Origin: Alphaproteobacteria bacterium
GTDB taxonomy: Bacteria > Pseudomonadota > Alphaproteobacteria > GCA-2731375
DNA: 64,000 bases
Assembly (NCBI GenBank): GCA_016776605.1
Contig: JADHTB010000001.1
Span: 62,001-126,000 of the forward strand
Direction of reading: 5' to 3'
The position numbers and the translations under genes are program-made. This document shows, one piece after another, positions 10,301 through 21,651 of this stretch (its first letter is position 1; every line of letters begins with the position of its first letter). Below the pieces are notes generated by a model. That model was not told the DNA's origin and searched no databases. It worked only from the letters and a program-made list of their open reading frames with translations.

Positions 10301-12409
10301 TCAATTCCAGTGGGCCAGAACACCCAACAACAGCAAAGCCATGATGTTGGTGATCTTGATCATCGGATTGATGGCCGGGCCGGAGGTGTCCTTGTAAGGA
10401 TCGCCGACCGTGTCGCCGGTAATCGCCGCCTTGTGGGTTTCTGATCCCTTGCCGCCAAGATTGCCATCCTCGATATACTTCTTGGCATTGTCCCAGGCGC
10501 CGCCGCCAACGGTCATGGAGATCGCCAGAAACAGCCCCGTTACGATAACGCCCAGCAACATGGCGCCAACCGCGGCGAATGCCTCGCCCTTGCCGGCGAT
10601 TGTCAGCATGACAAAATACAGCACTATGGGCGCCAGCACCGGCAGCAGGGACGGCAGGATCATTTCCCTGATCGCGGCCTTGGTCAGCAGATCGACGGCG
10701 CGGCTATAATTCGGCTTTGAAGTACCCGCCATGATGCCCGGATCCTCGCGGAACTGCCGGCGCACTTCTTCCACCACCGTACCGGCGGCTCGGCCTACCG
10801 CCGTCATTGACATGGCGCTAAAGAGAAATGGCAACAGACCGCCAAAAATCAGACCAACCACCACATAAGGATTGGACAAGGCAAAATCCACCACGACATC
10901 TTTGAAATAGGTGTATTGGTCAGAATTGGCGGCGAAGAATTTCAGATCCTCCGTATAGGCCGCAAACAGCACCAGCGCACCAAGCCCGGCCGAGCCAATG
11001 GCATAGCCCTTGGTGACGGCCTTGGTGGTGTTGCCAACGGCGTCCAGGGCGTCCGTGGTTTTGCGCACGTCCTCATCCATCTTCGCCATCTCGGCGATGC
11101 CGCCGGCGTTATCGGTTACCGGACCATAAGCATCCAGCGCCACCACCATGCCGGCCAGGGCCAGCATCGTGGTTACCGCGATGGCGATGCCCATCAGACC
11201 GGCCAGTTTAAAGGTGATCAGAATTCCGGCAATGATGACGATGGCGGGTATCGCGGTCGATTCCATACCAATGGCCAGCCCCTGAATAACGTTGGTGCCA
11301 TGCCCCGTGGTCGAGGCCTGGGCAACGCTGCGCACCGGGCGGTATTCGGTTGCGGTGTAATATTCGGTGACCCAAATCAACAGGCCCGTAACCACCAGGC
11401 CGGTAAGGCCACAAAAGAACAGGTCCTGTCCGGAGAAACCCTTATTACCAATCGGGCCCATGCCGATGATCCAATCGGTCACTGGCCATAGGACCGCGGC
11501 CGACAGCACGGCGGAAACGATGAAGCCTTTGTACATCGCGCCCATGATGCTCTGGCTGCGACCCAACTTCACGAAAAAGGTGCCGATGACCGAGGTGATG
11601 ATGCAAGCGCCACCAATGGCCAGGGGATACAACATCATTTGACCCGATAGGACCGCATCGCCCGCGAAAAAGATCGAGGCCAGGACCATGGTCGCCACCA
11701 CGGTCACCGCATAGGTCTCGAACAGATCGGCGGCCATGCCGGCGCAATCACCCACGTTATCGCCCACGTTATCAGCGATGGTAGCCGGGTTGCGCGGGTC
11801 ATCCTCGGGAATGCCGGCTTCCACCTTGCCAACCAGATCACCGCCAACATCCGCACCCTTGGTGAAAATGCCGCCGCCCAAACGGGCAAAGATTGAAATT
11901 AACGAAGCACCAAAGCCGAGGCCCACCAGCGGATCGATCAGATCGCGTCCCTGGACACCCATTTTTAGCAATACCGCATAGGTAACCGAAACAGCCAACA
12001 GGGCGAGACCAGCCACCAGCATGCCGGTGATGGCCCCCGATTTAAAGGCGATCTCCAGGCCCTTGCCCAGGCTTTTACGCGCGCCCTCCGCGGTGCGCAC
12101 ATTAGCCCGCACCGAAACGTTCATGCCGATGTAGCCCGCCGCGCCCGAAAGCACCGCGCCGACCAGGAAGGCCAGGGCGACAGATATATTGAAGAGCAGA
12201 AACAGGATGACAAAAATTACCGCGCCAACCGCGCCGATCGTCAAGTATTGACGATTCAAATAGGCCCTGGCGCCAACCTGAATGGCTGCCGCGATTTCCT
12301 GCATGCGCTCGTTACCGGCGCTTTCCGATAAAACCGAGCGTACCGCCCAGATACCGTAAACTAATGCGATCAAACCGCATACGATGGCAAAAGCCAATCC
12401 TGATGACAT
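10301..12409 (-). CDS. hppA: Membrane-bound proton-translocating pyrophosphatase (probably K+-independent)
   Basis: 702 aa; [69 protein letters not shown]. Confidence 0.95.
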   Translation of the reverse strand: MSSGLAFAIVCGLIALVYGIWAVRSVLSESAGNERMQEIAAAIQVGARAYLNRQYLTIGAVGAVIFVILFLLFNISVALAFLVGAVLSGAAGYIGMNVSVRANVRTAEGARKSLGKGLEIAFKSGAITGMLVAGLALLAVSVTYAVLLKMGVQGRDLIDPLVGLGFGASLISIFARLGGGIFTKGADVGGDLVGKVEAGIPEDDPRNPATIADNVGDNVGDCAGMAADLFETYAVTVVATMVLASIFFAGDAVLSGQMMLYPLAIGGACIITSVIGTFFVKLGRSQSIMGAMYKGFIVSAVLSAAVLWPVTDWIIGMGPIGNKGFSGQDLFFCGLTGLVVTGLLIWVTEYYTATEYRPVRSVAQASTTGHGTNVIQGLAIGMESTAIPAIVIIAGILITFKLAGLMGIAIAVTTMLALAGMVVALDAYGPVTDNAGGIAEMAKMDEDVRKTTDALDAVGNTTKAVTKGYAIGSAGLGALVLFAAYTEDLKFFAANSDQYTYFKDVVVDFALSNPYVVVGLIFGGLLPFLFSAMSMTAVGRAAGTVVEEVRRQFREDPGIMAGTSKPNYSRAVDLLTKAAIREMILPSLLPVLAPIVLYFVMLTIAGKGEAFAAVGAMLLGVIVTGLFLAISMTVGGGAWDNAKKYIEDGNLGGKGSETHKAAITGDTVGDPYKDTSGPAINPMIKITNIMALLLLGVLAHWN

Positions 12410-12717
12410 AGGTCACATCCTCTTTGCTGGATCTCTTCGATGATCGTGGGGTCAAAATTTGACGCTCGCCCCTGCTATTCCGCCAGGGGCGAAAATGCGG
12501 GGGATAAATGCCAGAGAAGTTTCCGAAACGCAACCGATGCCTTTGATATGGGTTTCGCCACATCGGTCCTGGAGCATGACCATATCGCCGCAAGGCTGGT
12601 AACAGTGCGGAAGCTGGCAATTCGTCTATCGCAATAGCCGACGATGTGAGGCACTACATTATTCGATTGCTGAAACGCCCGACGGGTTTTCCGGAGCGAT
12701 TCTCTGGTGGTCCGATT

Positions 12718-12821
12718 CTAGAGCAATTCCGAATCACTTAGAATCGCGAAGCAATTCTAAGTGATTGGAAAAATTGCTCTAATTTTAAAGATCTGAGCAT
12801 TTTCAGAATGAAAATGCTCTA
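12718..12821. repeat. Double-hairpin interspersed repeat, copy 2 (orientation B)
   Basis: CTAGAGCAATTCCGAATCACTTAGAATCGCGAAGCAATTCTAAGTGATTGGAAAAATTGCTCTAATTTTAAAGATCTGAGCATTTTCAGAATGAAAATGCTCTA. Confidence 0.95.
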
Positions 12822-12910
12822 ACGTATGCTTCCCACCCCTGAGCATCAAAAGACCACGAGACTCTGAAAAACATGGTGCGCAACCGATTTCGATGTGCAC
12901 CGGTTCGCCG

Positions 12911-14110
12911 TCAGATTAAGGGCAGCGCCTGTGCCTGGTTGCGGCGGACAAAGGCGTACCAGGTAATCAGCATGGTGACGGCAATGACAAGCGGCAGCGC
13001 CGCCAGATTGACGGTTTCCCAGCCAAAATTGAACAGCAATTGACCTGATAGAAACGAGCCCGACGCCGTGGTGGCGAAAACCATGAAATCGTGCGCGGCT
13101 TGGGTCTTGGCCCGCTCGGCCGGCGTATAGACCTCGGTCAACAGGGTCGAACCGCCGATAAACAGAAAATTCCAGCCTAGACCAACAAGGAACATCGCGA
13201 CCATATAATGTTGAACCAAAACACCCGACAGGGCGGCGGAAATGGCAAACAGCATCAGCACGGCGCCGCTCAGCATAATCTTGATCAAGCCGAAGCGGTT
13301 GATCAAATGGCCGGTAAAAAATGACGGCCCAAACATCCCCACCACATGCCATTGAATGACCAGGCCGGCGTCGCTGACCGGATGATGAGAGGAAACCATC
13401 GCCAAGGGCGTGGCTGTCATCAAAAACGCCATGACGCCATATCCAATCATCGAGGAACCCGCCGCCGCGATGAAGCCTGGCTGCCGCATGATTTGTAGCA
13501 GGGGACGGCCCGTCTGGCGCAACTCCGCCGCCGACTGCCGCGGAATCCGTACGAACGAAACCAGCATGAAGACACTGGCCGTCATGGTCGCCAGCAGCAG
13601 ATAACTGGCCAGATATTCAATGTCGGGCAACCAATCGCGGGAATGCACGGCGAGAGAGGGGCCTATCACACCGGCAACGACGCCCCCGGCCATCACCAGG
13701 GAAATTGCCTTGGGCCGAAACAAAGGGGTCGCGGCATCGGCGGCCGCGAAACGGTAATATTGGCAAAAGGCATTGTAGAAACCGACCGTCAGCGCGCCCA
13801 GGCACAACAACCAGAACATGGAATAAAATAGGGCCAGGGCGCAGGTCAACAGGCCGCAAACGCCAACCATCGCCGCCCCCATGAAACCGGCACGCCGGCC
13901 CAGCCGCCGCATCACCAACGAAGCTGGAATCGTCATCAAGGCGGTGCCGAGGATCACCGCGCTAACAGGCAGCGTGGCAAGCGTCTTGTCCAACGCCAGC
14001 TTGTAGCCGATTAAACCACCCACGAAAAACAGGGTGGTCTGGCCACAGACAAAAATCGATTGGCAAATTGCCAAAAGCGTAACGTTGCGATATTGGAAAT
14101 GGGTAGACAC
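12911..14110 (-). CDS. MFS transporter
   Basis: 399 aa polytopic membrane protein, MRRLGRRAGFMGAAMVGV; ~12 hydrophobic segments. Confidence 0.88.
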   Translation of the reverse strand: MSTHFQYRNVTLLAICQSIFVCGQTTLFFVGGLIGYKLALDKTLATLPVSAVILGTALMTIPASLVMRRLGRRAGFMGAAMVGVCGLLTCALALFYSMFWLLCLGALTVGFYNAFCQYYRFAAADAATPLFRPKAISLVMAGGVVAGVIGPSLAVHSRDWLPDIEYLASYLLLATMTASVFMLVSFVRIPRQSAAELRQTGRPLLQIMRQPGFIAAAGSSMIGYGVMAFLMTATPLAMVSSHHPVSDAGLVIQWHVVGMFGPSFFTGHLINRFGLIKIMLSGAVLMLFAISAALSGVLVQHYMVAMFLVGLGWNFLFIGGSTLLTEVYTPAERAKTQAAHDFMVFATTASGSFLSGQLLFNFGWETVNLAALPLVIAVTMLITWYAFVRRNQAQALPLI

Positions 14111-14198
14111 GCGGGCAATCTAGTCGGTTGGTGACGACGCGACAAGCCGGGACTGAGAGGCTGTAGCGCGTCGGATCATCGTGGATTTCAACCGTGCG

Positions 14199-14303
14199 CT
14201 AGAGCAATTCCGAATTAATGAGAATCGCGAAGCGATACTAAGTGATTGGAATAATTGCTCTAATTCTAAATATCTGAGCATTTTCAGAATGAAAATGCTC
14301 TAG
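14199..14303. repeat. Double-hairpin interspersed repeat, copy 3 (orientation B)
   Basis: CTAGAGCAATTCCGAATTAATGAGAATCGCGAAGCGATACTAAGTGATTGGAATAATTGCTCTAATTCTAAATATCTGAGCATTTTCAGAATGAAAATGCTCTAG. Confidence 0.95.
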
Positions 14304-14851
14304 CCACCCATGCGCAGAATATTTAGAATCAAAATGTCCTCTATACCCTTGTCGCCCACCATGCCCCGAATCAAAAGCAGCATCCGCTTTTTTAAATCAG
14401 GTAAATCTATGGCGCCGGTGTCGTCATTGACCAGTATGGGGTTGGTGAATAGTTCCGTGTGCATGGCATCCCGCAAACGAGGCAGAACCGCCTGAACATC
14501 ATTCTTTGAACCAATCCCAGCCACTTGCAGGCTCAGGGTCATTATGACCTGATATTGAACCCGTCCCCCGCTGATGATTGGCGCCGAAATAGGATCGAAC
14601 TGCACAAACTGCGATGCATCGGCCTGTTCGGCGTCTGTGCCTTGCCCGCTCGCCGCGCCCTCACCCTCTTTACCATCCGCCCCGGCATCGTGGGTAAGGC
14701 CCAAGAGTTCGTCAAGCATACCCATGGCATACAATCCACCGCCCGCACCGCCAAGCAACACGATCAACGCCAGGACACCTATGATAACTTTCTTCACGTC
14801 ACGCCCCGCATAAATTCCGCGAGCCCATTCAGAGCAATTCCGAACGGGCAA
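14300..14851 (-). CDS. FliL-like single-pass membrane protein
   Basis: KKVIIGVLALIVLLGGAGGGLYAMG TM segment, acidic linker, FVQFDPISAPIISGGRVQYQVIMTLSLQV; start may be the GTG near 14797. Confidence 0.65.
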   Translation of the reverse strand: MPVRNCSEWARGIYAGRDVKKVIIGVLALIVLLGGAGGGLYAMGMLDELLGLTHDAGADGKEGEGAASGQGTDAEQADASQFVQFDPISAPIISGGRVQYQVIMTLSLQVAGIGSKNDVQAVLPRLRDAMHTELFTNPILVNDDTGAIDLPDLKKRMLLLIRGMVGDKGIEDILILNILRMGG

Positions 14852-14925
14852 TGCATCAGCACGCAGTATGGCAAAAATTGGTTATAAGAAGGTTACGACG
14901 ATGACAATGAAGACGCCGTCCATGC

Positions 14926-15930
14926 TCAAAAATGGCGATAGCCACCGTGGTCCAAAACGACGGCGTTGCCCAGATGGTCAAAAACTTCGGCACCTTGCCC
15001 TTTCAGGACCTGGCCGATACAGGTGACCGCTACCTCAGCTTCCCGGGCGGCGGCAAACAAGCGTGTTTCATTTGCCGGCGCCGCTGTAAAAAGCAACTCA
15101 TAGTCATCGCCAGCCACGATCGCGCCGGCGGCCCCGCCAATCAAGCTCGCCAGGGGTGAGATGGGCACCCGTTCCAGTTCAATCCTCATGCGGGCGCCGG
15201 ATTGTTCCGCCAGATGCGCCAAATCGGCCACCAAGCCATCCGAAACATCGATACACGCGGTGGCCAGGCCGCGTAAGCATCGGCCCAGTGCCAACCGCGG
15301 CTTCGGCCGTCGATAGCGTTCAATTGCCTGTTCCCGATCCGCCGGCTCACCGCCCGTCAGACCGTCGCGCAGAATGCGCAGGCCGACGCCGGCATCGCCA
15401 ATCCGGCCCGAGACATAGATATTATCACCGACATGGGCGCCATTTCGGCGCAGGGCAGTATTAGCGGGTAGCTCGCCAATTGCTGTCAACGACAGGCTCA
15501 ATGGTCCCCCCGTCGCCACCGTATCGCCGCCCAGCAAAACCACGGAATATGCCGCTTGCCCCTCGGCCAGCCCCTGGGCAAATGCGGCAATCCAGGCTTC
15601 ATCCAGCTTGCGGGGCCAGGCTGTGGTGATCAGATAGCCCACCCCTTCGGCCCCCATGGCGGCCAGATCGGACAGGTTAACCGCCAGCAGCTTTATCGCT
15701 ACGTCGCCGGCCGGATCATCATCAAGGAAATGTACACCCGAGATTATGGCATCGGCGGTAAAGACAAGTTGCCGGCCCGGCGTGGGCGTCAAGACAGCCG
15801 CATCGTCGCCTAGACCAAACGCGCCCGGTCCGGCTAAGGGCGCGAAATAACGGCTGATTAGATCAAATTCACCATGCCCCTGCCCCGAAATCGAATCCGG
15901 TGGCGGGTCAACTGGAGTTCGCGCGCTCAT
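14926..15930 (-). CDS. thiL: Thiamine-phosphate kinase
   Basis: GEFDLISRYFAPLAGPGAFGLGDDAAVL, NLSDLAAMGAEGVGYLIT, CIDVSDGLVADLAHLA. Confidence 0.94.
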   Translation of the reverse strand: MSARTPVDPPPDSISGQGHGEFDLISRYFAPLAGPGAFGLGDDAAVLTPTPGRQLVFTADAIISGVHFLDDDPAGDVAIKLLAVNLSDLAAMGAEGVGYLITTAWPRKLDEAWIAAFAQGLAEGQAAYSVVLLGGDTVATGGPLSLSLTAIGELPANTALRRNGAHVGDNIYVSGRIGDAGVGLRILRDGLTGGEPADREQAIERYRRPKPRLALGRCLRGLATACIDVSDGLVADLAHLAEQSGARMRIELERVPISPLASLIGGAAGAIVAGDDYELLFTAAPANETRLFAAAREAEVAVTCIGQVLKGQGAEVFDHLGNAVVLDHGGYRHF

Positions 15931-16435
15931 TCTTGTGCTCCAGGACTTCCTCAGCCCGAAGCTTCTGCGCGACCTCCTGCAACACGCCGTTGATAAAGCC
16001 GCCCTCGTTGCCGTCGTAGAAAGCCTTGGTGATCTCTATGTATTCATTGATGATTACGGCAACCGGCACGTCTGCGCGGTAGCGTAGTTCGTAGCTGGCA
16101 CAGCCTAGAATTTCGGCTAAAATGCGGTCCAGGCGTTTAAATTTCCAGCGCTGTGGCAGGACACTATCCAGAATTTCCACCAGATGTTCGTAGTGGCGGC
16201 GCGTACCCCGTACCAGATCAGAGAACAGATCGTCATCCACTTTAGCATAGGCGTCTTCAGGCAGCTCGGCGCCTGGCCGGTGGGTTAGAAACTCGATAAT
16301 CGCATCCTCGACCTCGCCGTCGCCCGCATCCGGGCTGCTTAAGGTCAATTGATACAGTGCCTGTACCGCCGCCAAACGCGAAGCCCGGCGCAGCGCGCCA
16401 GCCGAATTTCCTGCTGTACCCGTCTGCCGGCTCAT
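15908..16435 (-). CDS. nusB: Transcription antitermination factor NusB
   Basis: RRASRLAAVQALYQLTLS...RLDRILAEILGCASYELRYRADVPVAVIINEYIEITKAFYDGNEGGFINGVL. Confidence 0.94.
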   Translation of the reverse strand: MSRQTGTAGNSAGALRRASRLAAVQALYQLTLSSPDAGDGEVEDAIIEFLTHRPGAELPEDAYAKVDDDLFSDLVRGTRRHYEHLVEILDSVLPQRWKFKRLDRILAEILGCASYELRYRADVPVAVIINEYIEITKAFYDGNEGGFINGVLQEVAQKLRAEEVLEHKNERANSS

Positions 16436-16896
16436 CGTGGAAAATACCCAAATTCGCGTTTCACTTCGATCATGCGCAGGGCGGCACGGGCAACCACCCC
16501 ACCTTTGTCCGCCTGATCAACCGACGCCCGCGCCCAGGCCTGCGCCTCGTTCTCCACCGTCAGCACGCCAAACCCCACGGCAATGGAAAATTCGAGGGTC
16601 AGCTCCATGAGACCGCGGGCACATTCGCCGCAAACATAGTCATAGTGTGATGTCTCACCGCGAATGACGCAGCCCAAGGCAACATAGCCATCATAGCGCC
16701 GGCGGCCGCCCACCAATTCCATGGCTTTGATGTTCATACGAATAGCGGCTGGAATTTCAAACGCACCAGGCACGGCCAATCGATCACAGGTGGCCCCGGC
16801 CGCATCCAGTGCCGCCAGGGCGCCTTTCGCCAATTCGTCAGAGATCTGCTCGTAGTAGCGGGCCTCAATGACCAGGAGATGGGGTGCATCGCTCAT
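16432..16896 (-). CDS. ribH: 6,7-dimethyl-8-ribityllumazine synthase
   Basis: VPGAFEIPAAIR...YDGYVALGCVIRGETSHYDYVCGECARGLMELTLEFSIAVGFGVLTVEN. Confidence 0.95.
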   Translation of the reverse strand: MSDAPHLLVIEARYYEQISDELAKGALAALDAAGATCDRLAVPGAFEIPAAIRMNIKAMELVGGRRRYDGYVALGCVIRGETSHYDYVCGECARGLMELTLEFSIAVGFGVLTVENEAQAWARASVDQADKGGVVARAALRMIEVKREFGYFPR

Positions 16897-16902
16897 CTGT
16901 GT

Positions 16903-18033
16903 CTACAAATCCTCGATTGGTATGCGGCGGGTTCCGGTAATGGTCAAGCCATAGCCTTCGATACCGACGATATCATAATCGGAATTCGTCAATAATTCCA
17001 TTTCCCGCACCCCAAGATCGAACAGGATCTGCGCCCCGATGCCATAGTCGCGCAATTCGACCCGATGGGGCACGTGCTCACCCGCTTTGCGGCGGATCTT
17101 ATCCGAGACTGCCGTGGGCAAGGCTTCGCGGATCAATACCACCACGCCCCGGTCTTCGCTGGCGATCAGCCGCATCGCTGATTGCAACATGCCCGCCTTG
17201 CCCGCCGTATCTCCCAGGGTGTCGCTCAGCACATCCAAGGCATGCATACGCACCGGCACCGCACCCGGCGCGGTCACATCCCCTTTGACCAGAGCGATAT
17301 GTTCGGAATAGGCAATTTTATTAACGTAGACCACCGCACGGAATTTACCGCCGTGGGAGCTATCCAATTCCGCCTCGGCGCGGCGCTCTACATAGGTTTC
17401 CGTACGCCGGCGATACTCGATCAAATCCGCTATGGTGCCGATCTTCAGGCCATGGAACTGGGCAAACTTTATTAAATCGCCCATCCGCGCCATGGTGCCG
17501 TCATCATTCATGATCTCGCAGATCACGCCGGCGGGCTGCAGGCCGGACAGGCGCGCCACATCCACCGCCGCTTCCGTATGGCCGGCACGTACCAAAACGC
17601 CACCGTCACGGGCCATCAGGGGAAAGATGTGACCCGGCGTCGCGATATCCCTGGCGTCACTTTCCGGAGCGATTGCAACAGCCACCGTGCGGGCCCGATC
17701 AGCCGCGGAAATACCCGTGGAAATGCCCTGCCGTGCCTCGATAGAGACGGTAAAGGCGGTACCGTGCCGGGATTCATTACGTTGCGCCATCAACGGCAGA
17801 CCCAGTTGCTGCACCCGCTCGCTCGTCAGGGACAGGCAGATCAGGCCACGGCCATAGCGGGCCATGAAGTTGATCGCCTCCGGCGTCGCCATGGAAGCGG
17901 GTATAATCAGGTCACCTTCGTTCTCCCGGCCTTCATCATCAACCAGGATAAACATCCGGCCCTGCCGGGCGTCTTCCAAAATATCTTCGATACTCGAAAG
18001 ATAATTTTGATCTTCAACTATAATTTCGTTCAC
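16903..18033 (-). CDS. ribB: 3,4-dihydroxy-2-butanone-4-phosphate synthase with degenerate GTP cyclohydrolase II-like C-terminal domain
   Basis: [61 protein letters not shown]-terminal GCHII-like domain without the CxxxxxC-C cysteines. Confidence 0.92.
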   Translation of the reverse strand: MNEIIVEDQNYLSSIEDILEDARQGRMFILVDDEGRENEGDLIIPASMATPEAINFMARYGRGLICLSLTSERVQQLGLPLMAQRNESRHGTAFTVSIEARQGISTGISAADRARTVAVAIAPESDARDIATPGHIFPLMARDGGVLVRAGHTEAAVDVARLSGLQPAGVICEIMNDDGTMARMGDLIKFAQFHGLKIGTIADLIEYRRRTETYVERRAEAELDSSHGGKFRAVVYVNKIAYSEHIALVKGDVTAPGAVPVRMHALDVLSDTLGDTAGKAGMLQSAMRLIASEDRGVVVLIREALPTAVSDKIRRKAGEHVPHRVELRDYGIGAQILFDLGVREMELLTNSDYDIVGIEGYGLTITGTRRIPIEDL

Positions 18034-18623
18034 AATTTCTCCTTTTGAGCCAACCGCGCCACGTACCGGGCCAGCACATCAATTTCCAAATTAACCCGGT
18101 CACCGGCCTCTGCCCTACCAAAGGTGGTCATCTCCTGGGTGTGCGGAATAATATTGATGCCAAAGCCACTCTCATCCACTTCGTTCACGGTCAAGGATAC
18201 ACCGTTCAGACAGACAGAGCCTTTCGGCGCGATATAGGGCGCCAGTTGGTCGGGCAGTGTAAAGCGAAAACGCAAAGAATCCCCGTCCTGCTGAATTCCG
18301 GCGATTTCCACGACCCCGTCCACATGGCCCGAAACGATATGCCCGCCCAGCTCGTCCCCCACCTTCAGGGCCCGCTCCAGATTGATAGAGGTGTCAACCC
18401 GCCAATCCGACAAATTGCTACAGGCCAGTGTTTCCGCCGATGCAGTGACGGAAAACCAACCCGGCGCCTTATCCACCACCGTCAGGCAAACCCCTGAACA
18501 ACAGATTGAGGCACCGATGGCGATTGAGGCGCTATCGTATTGCGAGGCGATTACAAATTTTGTATCGCCGGCGGGTTCGACCTTTTCGATCCGGCCGATA
18601 TCAGTGATTATACCAGTAAACAT
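18030..18623 (-). CDS. ribE: Riboflavin synthase alpha chain
   Basis: MFTGIITDIGRIEKVE, GASICCSGVCLTVVD, LGGHIVSGHVDGV, SVCLNGVSLTVNEV. Confidence 0.95.
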   Translation of the reverse strand: MFTGIITDIGRIEKVEPAGDTKFVIASQYDSASIAIGASICCSGVCLTVVDKAPGWFSVTASAETLACSNLSDWRVDTSINLERALKVGDELGGHIVSGHVDGVVEIAGIQQDGDSLRFRFTLPDQLAPYIAPKGSVCLNGVSLTVNEVDESGFGINIIPHTQEMTTFGRAEAGDRVNLEIDVLARYVARLAQKEKL

Positions 18624-18631
18624 ACTCTTTA

Positions 18632-19867
18632 TTACGCCCGATGGACGTAGCTTTCCAGTACATCATCGCCGAGCGTCTCAATTCGTTGTCGATGAAAGCG
18701 CGGCATCTTCTCCAGCGCGGCTACACCCAGATCACCGATGGCCGCTAATCCGTCATCCCCGATCAGCCCTGGTGCCCGAAACCAGGCGAGATTATCGACC
18801 AGGCCAGCGGCTAGAAAAGCGGTCGTAACGCCGCTGCCGCCCTCCACCAAAACCCTGGTAATTCCGCGCTCCGACAGGGCTGCCAAGGCAGTGCCGAGAT
18901 CGATCCGGCCCTGTCCATCCAGTGGCACGCCGATAATTTCCACGCCGCGTTCCGCCAAGGCATCGCTGTTTTGTTCCGGTGCGGCGAGCAGCCACAGTGG
19001 GTGCGACTTGGCGCTCCGGGCCAGCCGGCTGTCGCTTGGCAAGCGCAAACGGCTGTCCAGCACGACCCGAACCGGAGACCGCCCGAGCATGCCCGGCAGG
19101 CGGCAGGTCAATTCCGGATCATCCAGCAGGGCGGTGCCAATGCCGACCAGGATGGCGTCATGTTCAGCCCGCAACAGATGTCCCCGGGCGCGGGCCTGCG
19201 GCCCCGTAATCCATTGACTTTCACCACTGCGAAGGGCGATGCGGCCATCCAAGGTCGAGGCCAGCTTCAACGTTACCAGGGGCCGGCCCTGGTTGACCGT
19301 CGACAGGAAACCGGCGTTCAGCGCCTCGGCCGCCGCGCTGTCCGCCCAATCCACAATGATGCCGGCGGCGCGCAACATATCCGCACCCCGGCCATTGACC
19401 CGGCTGTCGGGATCTGCGGCGGCCATGACCACGCGGGCGATATTGGCCGTGATTAAGGCCTCGGCGCATGGCGGGGTCTGGCCATGATGGGCGCAAGGCT
19501 CCAGGGTGACGTAGGCGGTAGCGCCATTGGCCTTAGGCCCCGCCTGTTCCAGGGCCATTGTTTCAGCATGCGGGCGTCCGCCTGGCTGGGTCCAGCCCCG
19601 GCCCACGATCAGGTCGCCAGCCGCTTCGCCGGCCAAATCTCCGTCGTCGCCCCGCCCCGGTTGCACCACGACACAACCCACCGCCGGGTTTGGCCAAACG
19701 TTGCCCAGACCACGGCAGGCCAGCGCCAGGGCCACGGCTAGATAATCATCATCCGAACGTTTTGGCCGCCTGGCGTCAATCGTCCTCGATCTCCTCGTCG
19801 CCACCGATCCCACCAACGAAATCTTCAAAATCGCGGGCTTCACGGAAATTCTTGTAAACCGAGGCAA
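18632..19867 (-). CDS. ribD: Riboflavin biosynthesis deaminase/reductase RibD
   Basis: [11 protein letters not shown]...[45 protein letters not shown]; true start probably inside the ORF near 19745 to avoid overlap with nrdR. Confidence 0.92.
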   Translation of the reverse strand: MPRFTRISVKPAILKISLVGSVATRRSRTIDARRPKRSDDDYLAVALALACRGLGNVWPNPAVGCVVVQPGRGDDGDLAGEAAGDLIVGRGWTQPGGRPHAETMALEQAGPKANGATAYVTLEPCAHHGQTPPCAEALITANIARVVMAAADPDSRVNGRGADMLRAAGIIVDWADSAAAEALNAGFLSTVNQGRPLVTLKLASTLDGRIALRSGESQWITGPQARARGHLLRAEHDAILVGIGTALLDDPELTCRLPGMLGRSPVRVVLDSRLRLPSDSRLARSAKSHPLWLLAAPEQNSDALAERGVEIIGVPLDGQGRIDLGTALAALSERGITRVLVEGGSGVTTAFLAAGLVDNLAWFRAPGLIGDDGLAAIGDLGVAALEKMPRFHRQRIETLGDDVLESYVHRA

Positions 19868-20255
19868 ACCGTACGTAGGCCACGGAATCCAAGTTGGACA
19901 GTGCCTCCATCACTAATTCACCGACAGCCTCCGAACGGATTTCGCTCTCGCCCGAACTTTCCAGGCGGCGCTGAATACCGTTCACCACCCTTTCGACACG
20001 TTCTTCGTCCACCGGCCGTTTGCGCGTCGCCAATTGAATGGAGCGGATCAATTTGTCCCGGTCGAAGGCCACCCGTTGGCCATTCTTTTTGAGGATTGTC
20101 AGATCCCGCAATTGCACCCTCTCGAACGTGGTGAAGCGCGAACCGCAATCAGCGCAAAAGCGCCGCCGGCGTATCGCCGCGTTATCTTCGGTGGGGCGGG
20201 AATCCTTCACCTGAGTATCGTTATGACCGCAAAATGGGCAACGCATCAGAGCCAT
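19776..20255 (-). CDS. nrdR: Transcriptional repressor NrdR
   Basis: [49 protein letters not shown]. Confidence 0.96.
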   Translation of the reverse strand: MALMRCPFCGHNDTQVKDSRPTEDNAAIRRRRFCADCGSRFTTFERVQLRDLTILKKNGQRVAFDRDKLIRSIQLATRKRPVDEERVERVVNGIQRRLESSGESEIRSEAVGELVMEALSNLDSVAYVRFASVYKNFREARDFEDFVGGIGGDEEIEDD

Positions 20256-20346
20256 CTATCCTTGTCTACAGTGGTTTCGAAGCGACTTCGCAACGGGTTC
20301 GCAAAGCACTTTATTCGCGGGCGCACAGCCCCTCAAACGCAACCTC

Positions 20347-21651
20347 TCAGTAAATCGGAAACGCCGCACACATGTCCCGGACCTTTGCCCGCGTCTCCGC
20401 CTCAACCGCATCGTTACCATCCGCGCCATTGCTGGCCACGCCATCCAGGACATCGGCAATCAAATGGCCAATGGCCTGAAATTCACCGATCCCAAAGCCC
20501 CGGGTAGTGCCCGCCGGCGTACCCAGCCGAACGCCGGAAGTCACGGTCGGTTTTTCCGGATCAAAGGGCACGCCATTCTTGTTGCAGGTAATCGCCGCCC
20601 GCTCCATTGCCGCCTCGGCAATATCACCTGTCAGCCCCTTGGGGCGCAAATCGACGAGCATCAAATGGGTGTCCGTGCCGCCCGAGACGATATCCAGGCC
20701 ACGTTCCTGCAAGACCAGCGCCAGGGCGCGGGCATTGTCCACTACCGCGTGCGCATATACCTTGAAGGCAGGCGTCATAGCCTCCTTGAAGGCGACCGCC
20801 TTGCCCGCGATTGCATGCATCAATGGGCCACCTTGCATACCTGGGAAAACGGCCGAATTTATCTTCTTGCCCAGATCGTCGTCGTTGGACAACACCATGC
20901 CGCCACGGGCGCCGCGCAGGGTTTTGTGCGTGGTCGTGGTGACCACATCCGCATGTGGCAAAGGACTGGGATGGCTGCCGCCGGCGACCAGACCGGCGAA
21001 ATGCGCCATATCGACCATCAGCTTGGCCCCGACCTCGTCGGCGATTTGGCGAAAAGCGGCAAAATCTATCACCCGCGGATAGGCAGAACCGCCGGCAATG
21101 ATCAATTTCGGACGATGTTCCCTGGCCAGCCGCGCCACTTCTTCAAAATCGATCTGGGCATCCTCGCGGCGCACGCCATATTGCACCGCATTGAACCATT
21201 TACCCGATTGATTGGGCGGCGCGCCGTGGGTCAAATGCCCCCCCGCCGCCAACGACATACCCAGCACCGTATCTCCGGGTTTCAGGATGGCCATAAAGGC
21301 CGCCTGATTGGCTTGCGAGCCGGAATTAGGTTGCACGTTGGCATATGTGCAATCAAAAATTGCCTTGGCCCGCTCAATGGCCAGCCGTTCCGCTACATCG
21401 ACATACTCGCAGCCGCCGTAATAACGCCGTCCGGGATAACCCTCGGCATATTTGTTCGTCATAACGGAGCCCTGCGCCTGCAAGACCGCGCGCGAGACGA
21501 TATTTTCCGATGCAATCAGCTCGATCTGTTCTTGTTGGCGCCGCAATTCACTGGCCAGAGAGGCGAATAACTCCGGGTCCCGCTCCGACACATCCTGGGT
21601 GAAAAACCCATCCTCGGCAGGTGTTTCCATGAGGGAACTGGTCCGCGGCAT
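20347..21651 (-). CDS. glyA: Serine hydroxymethyltransferase
   Basis: [65 protein letters not shown]. Confidence 0.96.
   Translation of the reverse strand: MPRTSSLMETPAEDGFFTQDVSERDPELFASLASELRRQQEQIELIASENIVSRAVLQAQGSVMTNKYAEGYPGRRYYGGCEYVDVAERLAIERAKAIFDCTYANVQPNSGSQANQAAFMAILKPGDTVLGMSLAAGGHLTHGAPPNQSGKWFNAVQYGVRREDAQIDFEEVARLAREHRPKLIIAGGSAYPRVIDFAAFRQIADEVGAKLMVDMAHFAGLVAGGSHPSPLPHADVVTTTTHKTLRGARGGMVLSNDDDLGKKINSAVFPGMQGGPLMHAIAGKAVAFKEAMTPAFKVYAHAVVDNARALALVLQERGLDIVSGGTDTHLMLVDLRPKGLTGDIAEAAMERAAITCNKNGVPFDPEKPTVTSGVRLGTPAGTTRGFGIGEFQAIGHLIADVLDGVASNGADGNDAVEAETRAKVRDMCAAFPIY

Noticed and set aside
16432-19867. Possible FMN riboswitch in the rib cluster
   Set aside because: Genes are tightly packed with no leader long enough, and no RFN-element conserved blocks were seen upstream.
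20464-21570. 368-aa ORF antisense to glyA
   Set aside because: Shadow ORF opposite highly conserved glyA.
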